Assembly (NCBI GenBank): GCA_022819745.1
Contig: JAJEGS010000058.1
Span: forward strand, 1 to 64,000
Reading direction: 5' to 3'
DNA: 64,000 nucleotides
From: Candidatus Latescibacterota bacterium
Lineage (GTDB): Bacteria; Latescibacterota; UBA2968; UBA8231
The notes under the pieces were generated by a model. The model made no database searches. It saw only the letters and a program-made list of their open reading frames with translations, and was not told the origin of the DNA. Position 1 is the first letter of the stretch, and each line of letters begins with the position of its first letter. Positions 9,536 to 18,889 of this stretch are shown piece after piece. A program made the translations under genes and the position numbers.

Positions 9536-10645
9536 ATGCCCACCCTATACCAACGCCTCGGCCTGCGCCCTTTCATCAACGCCCGAGGCACCATCACCAC
9601 ACTTGGCGGCTCCATCATGCCCGCGCCCGTAGTCGAGGCCATGGCCGAAGCATCGCGCCAATTTGTCCACCTCAACGAGCTGCACGAAAAAGCCGGCGCC
9701 CGCATCGCCGCGCTCACCGGCGCAGAAGCGGCCTTTGTATCCTCAGGCGCGGCCGGCGGCATGCTCTTGGCCGGTGCAGCCTGCCTGACCGGCACTGACA
9801 CCCGCGCCATTGCCCAGCTTCCCGATGTTGGAGATCGGCCCAACCAGTTCGTCATCAGCTTGGTCGATTCGCATTACTACATTCACCAGGGCTTCCGCCT
9901 CAGCGGCGGTGAACTGGTCAAAGTGGGGACCACAGAGGCCGTGACGCTCGACGATTACGTCGCCGGCATCGGTCCCAAGACCGCAGCGGTAGTGTACTTC
10001 CTCGGCAGCCAGCCCCTGTCCGAACTGCCCGCGCTCGTCGCCGCTGCCCACGAGCGCAATGTGCCAGTCATCGTCGATGCGGCCGCGCAATTGCCGCCGC
10101 GCTCCAACCTGACTGACCTGCCAGCTATGGGCTGCGATCTATCCGTCTTCAGCGGCGGCAAGGGCCTGTTTGGGCCGCAGTCATCGGGCCTGATCTTGGG
10201 GCGCAAAGACCTGATTGCCGCGTGCCACCTCAACTCCAACCCGCACTCGGCTATCGGCCGCGGCATGAAGGTCGGCAAAGAGGAAATCTGCGGCCTGCTC
10301 CGCGCCGTCGAACTGTTCTTTGAAATGGACGAAACCGCGGTCGTCGCCGAGTGGGAACGCCGCTGTCGAATCGTCGCCGAGGCCGTCGAAGGCATCGCCG
10401 GCATTGAGGCCAGTTTTACCAAAGCCTACGAGAACAAATTCCCACCCGCCTCGCCGCTGGTGCATCTGGAATTCGGCGACTCGGCCCCCCTCTCGGCTGG
10501 CGACGTAGTGCGCGCGCTCGAACAAGGCGAGCCGTCGATCCTCGTCAGCGGCGGCAATACCTCCCTCAGCGTCGGGCCGCAAACCCTCTTAGACGGCGAA
10601 GCCGAAATCATCGCCGACCGCCTCCACCGCATCCTAACCCTCTAA
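9536..10645 (+). CDS. SelA-like PLP-dependent enzyme (D-glucosaminate-6-P ammonia-lyase type)
   Basis: A 369-residue fold-type I PLP enzyme related to SelA and to DgaE-type ammonia lyases and sugar-amine transaminases. It shows INARGTITTLGG near the start, VSSGAAGGMLLA near residue 65-76, and the Schiff-base Lys in SGGKGLFGPQ near 207-216. No selD or selenocysteine tRNA lies nearby, and the protein is shorter than true SelA (~460 residues), so selenocysteine synthesis is unlikely. Start ATG 9536 follows CTAAGGACC. The small pterin dehydratase gene follows after 27 bases. Confidence 0.8.
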   Translation: MPTLYQRLGLRPFINARGTITTLGGSIMPAPVVEAMAEASRQFVHLNELHEKAGARIAALTGAEAAFVSSGAAGGMLLAGAACLTGTDTRAIAQLPDVGDRPNQFVISLVDSHYYIHQGFRLSGGELVKVGTTEAVTLDDYVAGIGPKTAAVVYFLGSQPLSELPALVAAAHERNVPVIVDAAAQLPPRSNLTDLPAMGCDLSVFSGGKGLFGPQSSGLILGRKDLIAACHLNSNPHSAIGRGMKVGKEEICGLLRAVELFFEMDETAVVAEWERRCRIVAEAVEGIAGIEASFTKAYENKFPPASPLVHLEFGDSAPLSAGDVVRALEQGEPSILVSGGNTSLSVGPQTLLDGEAEIIADRLHRILTL

Positions 10646-10672
10646 CCATCTCCAACGAGGAGCCAATCCGCC

Positions 10673-10978
10673 ATGACCGAAGACAAAACCACCCTCACTG
10701 CCGCCGAAGTAGATGTTGAATTGCAAACCCTCGAAGGCTGGAGCCGCGACGGCATCATTATCTCGCGCGACTTCGTCTTTGCCAACTTCAAGGACATCAC
10801 CTCATTCCTCAACCACCTGACCCGTACCATCACCGAGCAGAACCACCACCCCGACTTCTCCTTGGACACCGGCAAGCGCACCATCGCCGTCTCGGTAACA
10901 ACCCACAGCGAAGGGGCCGTCACCCGCTCGGATATCCTCTTCGCCCGCACGCTCAACGAGTGGCAGCCGGGGAGCTGA
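10673..10978 (+). CDS. phhB: 4a-hydroxytetrahydrobiopterin dehydratase (PCD/DCoH)
   Basis: A 101-residue protein of the pterin-4a-carbinolamine dehydratase fold. The LEGWSRDGIIISRDFVF opening, the catalytic NHHPDF near residues 57-62 and the later VTTHSEGAVTRSD are conserved family features. It dehydrates 4a-hydroxytetrahydropterin during aromatic-amino-acid hydroxylation, or serves molybdopterin or other pterin chemistry in bacteria lacking a hydroxylase. No hydroxylase lies in the window. A GAGGAG site precedes ATG 10673. Confidence 0.92.
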   Translation: MTEDKTTLTAAEVDVELQTLEGWSRDGIIISRDFVFANFKDITSFLNHLTRTITEQNHHPDFSLDTGKRTIAVSVTTHSEGAVTRSDILFARTLNEWQPGS

Positions 10979-11052
10979 ACCACAACCGACGTATCTCTGC
11001 TCGATTGCGCCGGTAAGTGTTGAGATGTGTTAAAGGGATATTGCCTAGCTTC

Positions 11053-13251
11053 TCAGAAGAATATCTTGTGCAGCAGGCGCAGATTGCGGCCTGGCTCGGG
11101 CAGGATCTCTTTGACGCGGTTGAGGTGATTGCGGTACACCGCGTCGGTGGCGTTTTCCAAGGTCAAGGAGAAGGTGTGCAACCGTCCCCCCCACTCCGCA
11201 TAGTACTGACCTGAAAGATCCAGCACTGCGTAGCCCTCCGTAGGCTCTTCAAACTCGCCGATCTGGTTCTGCTCCGCCGCTAAGCGCACGTCAATGGTCA
11301 CACTCAGCGCCTCGGTGGGTTCGCAGGTCAAACCCAAGTGCCCTTGCAGGGGCGGCAGACGCGGCAGGGGTTCATCGTCGAGATCGATGAGAAGGCCACG
11401 CACATAGCTGAGATTACCAGCCACTTTCCAAGGCTGCATCAGATGCCAATCAAAGTTGGCTTCGGCACCGTACATGAGGACGCGTTCCCCCACAGTCCGG
11501 TAGAGAAAGAGATCGGCGCGCCGCAGACTGCGCTCACCGCTGTTCTTGGGGAAAATGAACCCATTGATCGCATTGCGGAAGACGGCCACGTGTACATGGC
11601 CTTCTTCGTGATGGTAATCGACAAACAGCTCCAGTCCCAAACCACGTTCGCTGCCGAGAGCACCATTGCCCACCTCGTACGAGTAGGCGGCCAAATGCGG
11701 CCCTTCGGAGAATAGCTCTTCGATACCGGGAGCGCGAAAGGTGCGCATCAAGGTCGTACCTAGCGTCAGGGTCGAACTAGGACGGTAATGGTTGGACAAA
11801 CCGGCAGACATACCAGCAAAGTCACGCGTCTGGATGCTGCCGACCCTGCGCGAGTCGCGCTCCTCGCGCGGCTCAACGCGGCGGGCGTCAACGCGCCAAG
11901 CCGCATTAGCCGCCCAAGGCCCATATTCCCACTCCTGGTACGTGAACAGCGCACCGGCGTACTCCTCGGCCGGCGGCGTGAAATTGAGCCCGGCCGCGGC
12001 ATAGTTGCGGTACTCGTACCACAGACCGATAGCACCGTTTTCAAAAGGCCCCATGCGATCCAAGTGGGCCAGAGTACCGCTGTTGTGCGTAAGCACGCCG
12101 AACTCCATGCCCAAGTCGCCGCTGGCTTCAAATTCGCCGTGTTGATAGCGCGAAAACGAGTGGTGCAGTTCTAGGCGCTGGAGCCAGTCCGGCCCGGTGA
12201 CAATTTCGCCGCGCCCTTCAAGGTGCTGGCGCTGGAGATCAATAGATACGCCGTGCGGATGGCCGCCCTCTGGGTCGGGAGGGATGCCGTAGTCGGAGTC
12301 GTACAGACTGCCGGACGCTCCCATGTGCCCCCAAGGGCGCACCAGACTCAGGCCGACTGAAGCATTGCCCGTGCGGATGTCCGTATTGGCGAGAACCCCG
12401 TGCGGCGTGGCGATATCGTCGGCATTGCGCAGACTGCTGTCGAAGCGCAAGGCCAGTGGGCCGAGCGGCTGTTCAAGGGTCAGACCGCCGGACAAACCTC
12501 GATTGACGCTCTCCCCCTGATAGGTCACCGTGCCTCCGAAGCCGTTGGGCTGCTCGGAGGGCACGTATCCGCGCACTACGTTGACGACCCCGGCCAAGGC
12601 ATTGGAGCCGTAGAGCAAGGTGCGGGGGCCGCGCACGACCTCGATACGCTCGGTAGTCATCGGCTCAATGGCTACGGCGTGATCCGAGGAAGTACCAGAC
12701 AAATCACCAGTGCGCTCGCCGTCTTCGACCACCAGCAAGCGGTCGCCGCCCAGTCCGCGCAGCACCGGACGCGCAGGCGCAGGCCCCATCGAACGCTGGG
12801 CAATGCCTGGCTCGTAGTCAATGGTTTCGGCGATGGTGCGGCTCAAATTCTGCCGCAGCTTGCTGCCGCTGAAGACAACTTCGGGTGCTTGCAGTGGAGA
12901 AACAGGGCTCGTGTGTTCGCCTTCGATGAGAATCCCCTCTACCTGCAGGGACTCATGGCCGATAACCAGATCGACGTGGGTGGTATCCCCAGCGACGACC
13001 TCGACCTTAAAGCGGGCCTCGTGGTAGCCGACGTGTAGGCTTTGCAAGACGTGCTCACCGGGAGGTACATTGGCAAAGAAGAAGTACCCCTCGGCGTCGC
13101 TCATCCGCGCCCGTTCGAGCCTTTCAATGACGACGGTAGTCCAACCGACGGATTGACTGCTTTCGGCGTCGATCACGTGACCGGCTAGCGAACCAGTCTG
13201 ATCGCCCCAAGCGGAACTTACTGCTAAGCCGAGTACAGGGACGAACCTCAA
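11053..13251 (-). CDS. TonB-dependent outer-membrane receptor, ZnuD-like (copy 1)
   Basis: A 732-residue TonB receptor: signal peptide, a carboxypeptidase-regulatory-like domain (about residues 20-95), a plug with RGLGGDRLLVVEDG and DHAVAIEP, and a beta-barrel closing in Phe. The SSDHAV plug motif is shared with ZnuD-type zinc receptors, and the locus holds ZIP and COG0523 genes, so zinc uptake is inferred. It is a near-identical paralogue of 16617-18815. Start: TTG 13251 begins the signal peptide and the stretch conserved between copies. A longer frame opens at ATG 13362, overlapping the ZIP stop, but its first 37 residues are read out of duplicated Gfo/Idh DNA in a foreign frame. Either start may be used. 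Confidence 0.9.
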   Translation of the reverse strand: MRFVPVLGLAVSSAWGDQTGSLAGHVIDAESSQSVGWTTVVIERLERARMSDAEGYFFFANVPPGEHVLQSLHVGYHEARFKVEVVAGDTTHVDLVIGHESLQVEGILIEGEHTSPVSPLQAPEVVFSGSKLRQNLSRTIAETIDYEPGIAQRSMGPAPARPVLRGLGGDRLLVVEDGERTGDLSGTSSDHAVAIEPMTTERIEVVRGPRTLLYGSNALAGVVNVVRGYVPSEQPNGFGGTVTYQGESVNRGLSGGLTLEQPLGPLALRFDSSLRNADDIATPHGVLANTDIRTGNASVGLSLVRPWGHMGASGSLYDSDYGIPPDPEGGHPHGVSIDLQRQHLEGRGEIVTGPDWLQRLELHHSFSRYQHGEFEASGDLGMEFGVLTHNSGTLAHLDRMGPFENGAIGLWYEYRNYAAAGLNFTPPAEEYAGALFTYQEWEYGPWAANAAWRVDARRVEPREERDSRRVGSIQTRDFAGMSAGLSNHYRPSSTLTLGTTLMRTFRAPGIEELFSEGPHLAAYSYEVGNGALGSERGLGLELFVDYHHEEGHVHVAVFRNAINGFIFPKNSGERSLRRADLFLYRTVGERVLMYGAEANFDWHLMQPWKVAGNLSYVRGLLIDLDDEPLPRLPPLQGHLGLTCEPTEALSVTIDVRLAAEQNQIGEFEEPTEGYAVLDLSGQYYAEWGGRLHTFSLTLENATDAVYRNHLNRVKEILPEPGRNLRLLHKIFF

Positions 13252-13266
13252 AAGCAGTCGGGACCA

Positions 13267-13316
13267 GTTTGAAGGAGATTGAGTCGGTGCAAACCGGGCA
13301 GAAGGTAGCGATATAG
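13267..13316 (+). pseudogene. Remnant of the 3' end of a Gfo/Idh gene carried by duplication
   Basis: The plus strand reads LKEIESVQTGQKVAI followed by TAG. This matches the last 15 codons of the Gfo/Idh gene at 36733-37743 (LKGIESVQTGEKVAI) in the right frame and with the same position relative to the neighbouring ZIP gene. No other part of that gene is present here. It is therefore a fragment copied along with the ZIP gene, and homology ends abruptly at the TonB-receptor 5' region. Confidence 0.8.
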
Positions 13317-13351
13317 CTAATGCCCTTCGTGCGCCACAAAGGGTGCTGGAT

Positions 13352-14161
13352 TCAAAGTACATAGGCGAGACTGATTCCCACGAGGAGGGAGACGATGAGC
13401 TTGCCGCGATCGTGGCGGTGGAAATGAATCTCCGGTAACAGGTCGCTCAAGGCAATGCACAAGAACGCGCCCGCCGCAAAGGACAGCACATAGCCGATCA
13501 CCGCCCCTTCTTCCGGGCCAAGCAATTCCACCCCCCCAAAGCTCGCTATAGCCACTACCGGGCACAGGATGGCAAAGCCGACATTGGTCAATGTCCGGGC
13601 GCGCTGGCTGTGACCGGCGTACTTCATCATGCTGATAACGGAGTACGCATCGAGCGGCTTGTGCAGCAGAATGACGAGAAATACCCCTAGTCCCGCCAAG
13701 GAGACTCCGTCTTCATACGGCGATTCCAACCTCATGCTGGTACCCAACGCGATCCCTTCGGTCGCGGTATGCACCCCTAGGCCTATGGCAACGCCGAACA
13801 AACTCGGCGAATGGACGACACCGTGGTCGTGGTCGTGGTCATCATACAGCTCGCTCGCCTCGCGGCTGAAGTCGTGCTGGTGAAAGTGAAAGATATGCTG
13901 TAAGAGAATCATCAACACCATGCCTAACACCATCCATCCCACGGCTTTTTCTAAAGCGCTAGGTCCAGGAATGTGATCGAGGCTATCGGGTAGCAGGTGA
14001 AACATGGCGATGCCGAGGATGAAGCCGGCTACGAGACTCATCACGACCTGAGTGCGCGTATGCGTCATGGTGCCCAATGCCGCCAATTTGCCGCCGAGTA
14101 GGGAAGCGGCAAAGATGGCGACTGAGTAGGCCGACAAAACCAGTAGAGCGTTTGCATCCAT
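13352..14161 (-). CDS. ZIP-family metal transporter (copy 1, C-terminally shortened)
   Basis: A 269-residue ZIP permease with about eight membrane segments. A His/Asp-rich loop (DDHDHDHGVVH near residues 105-115) and the metal-path helices GLGVHTATEGIALG and LHKPLDAYSV are present. ZIP proteins import Zn2+ or related divalent ions into the cytoplasm. It is a close paralogue of 35866-36732, but an 8-base deletion after GISLAYVL causes a frameshift and an early TGA, removing about 18 residues (last part of the final helix and a His-containing tail). Function may be reduced or intact. The gene follows the WD40 gene by 16 bases on the same strand. Confidence 0.9.
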   Translation of the reverse strand: MDANALLVLSAYSVAIFAASLLGGKLAALGTMTHTRTQVVMSLVAGFILGIAMFHLLPDSLDHIPGPSALEKAVGWMVLGMVLMILLQHIFHFHQHDFSREASELYDDHDHDHGVVHSPSLFGVAIGLGVHTATEGIALGTSMRLESPYEDGVSLAGLGVFLVILLHKPLDAYSVISMMKYAGHSQRARTLTNVGFAILCPVVAIASFGGVELLGPEEGAVIGYVLSFAAGAFLCIALSDLLPEIHFHRHDRGKLIVSLLVGISLAYVL

Positions 14162-14177
14162 GATGACTATACTCTGT

Positions 14178-15218
14178 TCATCCTATCCGCCAAACCGTCA
14201 CGCCACCCCGCGCGTCGAGCGCGGCAAGCGCGCGCCCGTCAGGCCGCCAGTACAATTCGGCCACTGCGCCCGCCACAACCGCGGCCCCTATCGGATCGCC
14301 TTCTCCATCTCTCTGAAGCGACCACACAACTACGGCACCCTCGCGGTCTCCCGATGCCAAGCGCATCGCGCCGGGAGCGAAGGCAAGCGTCGTGACGGGT
14401 TGAACATGAAGCTCTAGAACGCCGGGCCGCGTGCCTTCGGGACCACTTCCTTGGAAGCTCCAGACCGTCACCGCCTCCCCTCCGCCGGTGGCCAAAAGGG
14501 TACCGGTGTCATCGAAAGCCAGGGCCGACGGTTTGGCAGGATATCCTGACATCATGGAGTCCTCCTCCGTGGAACGACGCCAGAAGTGTACCGAGTTGTC
14601 CTGACTGCCGCAGGCCACGATATCCCCGTCCGGGCTCAGTACCATCGACACCAAGGATCCCTGCCACTCCAGCTTCTGGCGAAGCTCGCCGGTGGGCGCG
14701 TCGAAGAACGTCACTCGACCGTAACAGGCCGTCGCCAGCTCCCCTACGCTCGACCAGGCGAGCGCGCTGACGGTGCTGGGATGATCATCAGATCGCCAAA
14801 CCTCCGCGCCGTCCGCGCCATACGCGCGAACCTGCCGGGAGCAGGAGACCGCCAACCATTGGCCGTCCGGCGACCATGCCACGTTTTCTACCCAACCGCT
14901 TCCGACGTCGATAGCCCGGCTTACCTGACCTTCGGCGGCACTCCAGATTAAGATTCGGCTGTCCTGGCCGGCCGTAGCGAACGCGGTTCCGCTTGGGTGG
15001 ATCGCCACCGCGAGCACACCACCTTCATGAACCCCGCGCCGCTCCCAGACGGTCGCGCCAGACTTGCTGTCGAATGCGTAAACGCCACCCGCAGCATCAC
15101 CGACCATCAGCACCTCACCGCGTAGGCTCCAACCCCCAGCGATAGCGTAGTCGCCAACCGCGGCAGACCAGCCCCGGCGAAGAACACCTCTCGGGCTGCC
15201 GACATTCAAATCAGACAT
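14178..15218 (-). CDS. WD40-repeat protein linked to COG0523 GTPase
   Basis: A 346-residue protein made almost wholly of WD40-type blades (repeated patterns such as AVAIHPSGTAFATAGQDSRILIWS and LSPDGDIVACGSQDNSVHFW), enough for a seven-blade propeller. No signal peptide is seen, so it is probably cytoplasmic. Its start overlaps the end of the CobW-like GTPase gene by 13 bases, and the ZIP gene follows. WD40 genes next to COG0523 GTPases occur in zinc-starvation loci of other bacteria; a scaffold or chaperone-partner role is inference. Confidence 0.85.
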   Translation of the reverse strand: MSDLNVGSPRGVLRRGWSAAVGDYAIAGGWSLRGEVLMVGDAAGGVYAFDSKSGATVWERRGVHEGGVLAVAIHPSGTAFATAGQDSRILIWSAAEGQVSRAIDVGSGWVENVAWSPDGQWLAVSCSRQVRAYGADGAEVWRSDDHPSTVSALAWSSVGELATACYGRVTFFDAPTGELRQKLEWQGSLVSMVLSPDGDIVACGSQDNSVHFWRRSTEEDSMMSGYPAKPSALAFDDTGTLLATGGGEAVTVWSFQGSGPEGTRPGVLELHVQPVTTLAFAPGAMRLASGDREGAVVVWSLQRDGEGDPIGAAVVAGAVAELYWRPDGRALAALDARGGVTVWRIG

Positions 15219-16549
15219 GCTTCGAACTCTTGCCGCATGCTCTGCTCATCGAGATTGCGCCCGATGAAGACGAGTTGATTGTGGCGGGGCGCGTCCCCCC
15301 ATTCGCGATCCGGCTGGCCGTCAAAGAGCATGTGAACCCCCTGGAAGACGAAGCGACGCGACTCACCTGCGAGGCTGATGAAGCCCTTCATTCGGAAGAT
15401 GTCCACCCCGCGCTCACCGAGCAGTTTGCCAAGCCAGGCGTTGAGCCTGACGATATCGACGTCGCCGTCCCTCTCGATCGCGATCGAGCCCACCTCGTCG
15501 TCGTGCTCGTGCTGTGCGACCCAGGTTCGCTCGACCTCGACGGGAACCACCGTTCCCTTGTTCGTCAGTTGGAGATCGAACTCCTCCGCGAGGTGCTGGG
15601 CGTAGAGGCCAACCCGCACCTGCGTATCGACCTCCAAGAAGAACGACTTGCGCCCTGGGGAATCGAGCCGGAGGTTCACATGCTTTCCGACCGGAATCTT
15701 TTCCCCCGGGCGAATGAGCTCCGCAGGTTCGGCGTACCGCCGCACACACCACTCCGCACCCTCACGGAGGGCAGCGTCATCCGTGCCTTGGTCGGACACG
15801 ACGACGAGCGACATCTCCGGGTCCGGTCCATCGGCGAGGCTGAGTTCGTAGCGGCCGCTATCGAGCGAATAGACTCCAGTCCATTCGAACGGATACTCCG
15901 GCTCGAGGAAGGTCGGGCGACGCTCGAGCGCCTGGTCCAAGTCGAAGGCGTCGAGATTGAGTACAGTATCGACGGAGACGTTCGCCCGCTCGCTGCGCAC
16001 GACTCGCGCCATTCGGTTCATGTCTCGGAGCCGAGATTCGAGTCTGTTGAGCGCCTCGCCGTTGACGAGGTCCGTCTTATTGAGCACGAGGATGTCTGCG
16101 AACGCGATTTGCTCCGTGCTTTCGTCGCTTCGGCCGAGCTGCTGCTCAATGTGGACTGCATCGACGAGCGTGACGATGCCGTCAAGCGAGAACTCCGCGC
16201 GAATCTCGTCGTCCATGAAGAACGTCTGAGCGACCGGACCGGGATCGGCGAGCCCTGTGGTTTCCACCAACACATAGTCAAACTTGTCGCGGCGCTTCAT
16301 GAGATTGCCGAGCACGCGAATCAGGTCTCCGCGCACCGTGCAGCAGATGCAACCGTTCGACATCTCAAAAATCTCCTCGTCAGCGTTGATGACGAGCGCC
16401 TGATCGATGCCGACTTCCCCGTACTCGTTCTCGATCACGGCAATGCGCTTGCCATGCTCCTCACTCAAGATCCGGTTGAGTAGGGTCGTCTTTCCAGAGC
16501 CGAGGAAGCCGGTGAGGATGGTAACAGGTACTTTGCGCGGCGTGTTCAT
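15206..16549 (-). CDS. COG0523 (CobW/ZNG1-like) zinc-related GTPase
   Basis: A 447-residue G3E GTPase: Walker A GFLGSGKT at residues 14-21, the metal-binding Cys motif CICC at 67-70, a Walker B ETTGLADPGP stretch near 96-105, NKTD near 158, and the C-terminal CobW domain (HMLFDG, RNQLVFIGRNLD-like end). COG0523 proteins hand zinc or cobalt to client enzymes. An insert between the GTPase and C-terminal domains (about 210-320) makes it longer than the usual ~330 residues. AAAGGAGAG precedes ATG 16549. Between TonB-receptor, WD40 and ZIP genes, a zinc-limitation role is likely. Confidence 0.92.
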   Translation of the reverse strand: MNTPRKVPVTILTGFLGSGKTTLLNRILSEEHGKRIAVIENEYGEVGIDQALVINADEEIFEMSNGCICCTVRGDLIRVLGNLMKRRDKFDYVLVETTGLADPGPVAQTFFMDDEIRAEFSLDGIVTLVDAVHIEQQLGRSDESTEQIAFADILVLNKTDLVNGEALNRLESRLRDMNRMARVVRSERANVSVDTVLNLDAFDLDQALERRPTFLEPEYPFEWTGVYSLDSGRYELSLADGPDPEMSLVVVSDQGTDDAALREGAEWCVRRYAEPAELIRPGEKIPVGKHVNLRLDSPGRKSFFLEVDTQVRVGLYAQHLAEEFDLQLTNKGTVVPVEVERTWVAQHEHDDEVGSIAIERDGDVDIVRLNAWLGKLLGERGVDIFRMKGFISLAGESRRFVFQGVHMLFDGQPDREWGDAPRHNQLVFIGRNLDEQSMRQEFEACLI

Positions 16550-16616
16550 ATAGAATCTCTCCTTTAATGTGAGTTCGGGTTAATACTTGCCACTGCTGAG
16601 GTCTCGCGACGAATTC

Positions 16617-18815
16617 TTAGAAGAATATCTTGTGCAGCAGGCGCAGGTTGCGGCCTGGCTCGGGCAGGATCTCTTTGACGCGGTTGAGGTGGTTGCGGTA
16701 CACCGCGTCAGTGGCGTTTTCCAAGGTCAGGGAGAAGGTGTGCAGACGCCCCCCCCACTGCACGTAGTACTGGCTCGAAAGATCCAGCACTGCGTAGCCT
16801 TCCGTAGGCTCTTCAAACTCGCCGACCTGGTCCTGTTCCGCAGCCAAGCGTACGTCAATGGTCGCACTCAGCGCCTCAGTGGGTTCGCAAGTCAGGCCCA
16901 GATGCCCTTGCAGGGGCGGCAGACGCGGCAGAGGTTCGTCGTCTAGGTCAATGAGTCGGCCCCGCACATAGCTGAGGGTACCGGCTACTTTCCAAGGCTC
17001 CACCAGACGCCAATCGAAGGTAACTTCGGCACCGTACATGAGGACGCGCTCCCCTACAGTCCGGTAGAGAAAGAGATCGGCGCGCCGCAAGCTGTGCTCA
17101 CCGCTGTTCTTGGGGAAAATGTACCCGTTAATTGCGTTGCGGAAGACGGCCACGTGTACATGGTCTTCTTCGCGGTGGTAGTCGGCGAACAGTTCCAAAC
17201 CTAGGCCGCGTTCGCTGTCGAGGGTGCCATTGCCCACCTCGTACGAATAGGCGGCCAGATGCGGTCCTTCGGAGAACAACTCTTCGATACCGGGAGCGCG
17301 AAAAGTGCGCATTAAGGTCGTGCCCAGCGTCAAAGTCGAACTGGCGCGATAGTGATTGGACAAACCGGCAGACATCCCGGCAAAATCGCGCGTCTGGATG
17401 CTGCCAACCCGGCGCGAATAGCGCTCCTCGCGTGGCTCGACGCGGCGGGCGTCAACGCGCCAAGCCGCATTGGCCGCCCAAGGCCCATGCTCCCACTCCT
17501 GGTACGCGAACAAAGCACCGGCGTATTCCTCGGCCTGCGGCGTGAAGTTGAGCCCGGCCGCGGCATAGTTGCGGTACTCGTACCACAGACCAACCGCGCC
17601 GTTTTCAAAAGGCCCCATGCGATCCAAGTGGGCTAGCGCGCCGCTGTTGTGCGTGAGCACACCGAACTCCAGCCCCAAGGCGCCACTGGCTTCGAATTCG
17701 CCGTGCTGATAGCGCGAAAACGAGTGGTGCAGTTCTAGACGCTGGAGCCAGTCCGGCCCGGTGAGAATTTCGCCGCGCCCTTCGAGGTGCTGGCGCTGGA
17801 GATCAATGGATATGCCGTGCGGGTGGCCGCCCTCCGGATCGGGCGGGATGCCGTAGTCGGAGTTGTACAAGCTACCGGACGCACCCACGTGCCCCCAAGG
17901 ACGCACCAGACTCAGGCCGACCGAAGCATTGCCCGTGCGGATATCCGTATTGGCGAGTACTCCACGCGGCGTGGCAATATCGTCGGCATTGCGCAAGCTG
18001 CTGTCGAAGCGCAGGGCCAGTGGGCCGAGCGGCTGTTCGAGGGTCAGGCCGCCGGACAAACCGCGATTGACGCTCTCCCCCTGATACGTCACAGATCCCC
18101 CCAAACCATCGGGCCGCTCGGAGGGCACGTACCCCCGCACCACGTTGACGACCCCGGCTAAAGCATTGGAGCCGTAGAGCAAGGTGTGGGGGCCGCGCAC
18201 GACCTCGATGCGCTCGGTGGTCATCGGCTCGATAGCCACGGCGTGGTCCGAACAGGTGCCGGATAAATCACCAGTGCGCTCGCCGTCTTCGACCATCAAC
18301 AAGCGGTCGCCTCCTAGCCCGCGCAGCACCGGACGCGCAGGCGCTGGCCCCATTGAGCGCTGGGCAATGCCCGGCTCGTAGGCGATGGTCTCGGCGATGG
18401 TGCGGCTCAAATTCTGCCGCAGCTTGCTACCGCTGAAGACAACTTCGGGGGCTTGCAGTGGAGAAACAGGGCTCTTGCGTTCGCCTTCGATGAGAATCCC
18501 CTCTACCTGCAGGGACTCGTGGCCGATAACTAGATCAACGTGGGTGGTATCCCCGGCGACGACCTCGACCTTAAAGCGCTCCTCGCGGTAGCCGACGTGT
18601 AGGCTTTGCAAGACGTGCGCGCCAGCGGGTACGTTGGCGAAAAAGAAGTACCCCTCGGCATCGCTCATCCGCGCTCGTTTGAGCCCCTCAATGACGACAG
18701 TAGTCCAACCGACGGATTGGCCGCTTTCGGCGTCGATCACGTGACCGGCTAGCGAACCAGTCTGGTCGCCCCAAGCGGAACTTACTGCTAGGCCGAGTAC
18801 AGGGGCGAACCTCAA
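16617..18815 (-). CDS. TonB-dependent outer-membrane receptor, ZnuD-like (copy 2)
   Basis: Same architecture as the receptor at 11053-13251 and differing by only scattered substitutions: signal peptide, CarboxypepD-regulatory-like domain, plug with the DHAVAIEP motif, and barrel ending FFLHKIFF-like. TTG 18815 opens the signal peptide and gives 732 residues, exactly as in copy 1. The frame stays open back to ATG 18968 (which overlaps the lipoprotein stop) and beyond, but that extension crosses a 10-base-pair hairpin and has no signal-like features. It lies directly downstream of an acidic lipoprotein gene and upstream of the GTPase. Zinc uptake is inferred from family and context. Confidence 0.9.
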   Translation of the reverse strand: MRFAPVLGLAVSSAWGDQTGSLAGHVIDAESGQSVGWTTVVIEGLKRARMSDAEGYFFFANVPAGAHVLQSLHVGYREERFKVEVVAGDTTHVDLVIGHESLQVEGILIEGERKSPVSPLQAPEVVFSGSKLRQNLSRTIAETIAYEPGIAQRSMGPAPARPVLRGLGGDRLLMVEDGERTGDLSGTCSDHAVAIEPMTTERIEVVRGPHTLLYGSNALAGVVNVVRGYVPSERPDGLGGSVTYQGESVNRGLSGGLTLEQPLGPLALRFDSSLRNADDIATPRGVLANTDIRTGNASVGLSLVRPWGHVGASGSLYNSDYGIPPDPEGGHPHGISIDLQRQHLEGRGEILTGPDWLQRLELHHSFSRYQHGEFEASGALGLEFGVLTHNSGALAHLDRMGPFENGAVGLWYEYRNYAAAGLNFTPQAEEYAGALFAYQEWEHGPWAANAAWRVDARRVEPREERYSRRVGSIQTRDFAGMSAGLSNHYRASSTLTLGTTLMRTFRAPGIEELFSEGPHLAAYSYEVGNGTLDSERGLGLELFADYHREEDHVHVAVFRNAINGYIFPKNSGEHSLRRADLFLYRTVGERVLMYGAEVTFDWRLVEPWKVAGTLSYVRGRLIDLDDEPLPRLPPLQGHLGLTCEPTEALSATIDVRLAAEQDQVGEFEEPTEGYAVLDLSSQYYVQWGGRLHTFSLTLENATDAVYRNHLNRVKEILPEPGRNLRLLHKIFF

Positions 18816-18889
18816 AAGCAGCCGGGACCAGATTCTACGGCTTGCGTTTTTTATCTGTCGGCTATCCAGTTGCGCTTGACATAAGTGCA

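Noticed and set aside
9536..10645. Selenocysteine synthase (SelA)
   Set aside because: The protein is much shorter than SelA and no selB, selD or tRNA-Sec lies nearby; a sugar-amine PLP enzyme of the same superfamily fits better.
15230..16483. Open frame of 417 codons on the plus strand
   Set aside because: It is antisense to the COG0523 GTPase gene, which has all expected motifs and a strong ribosome-binding site; the long frame is a by-product of GC-rich codons.
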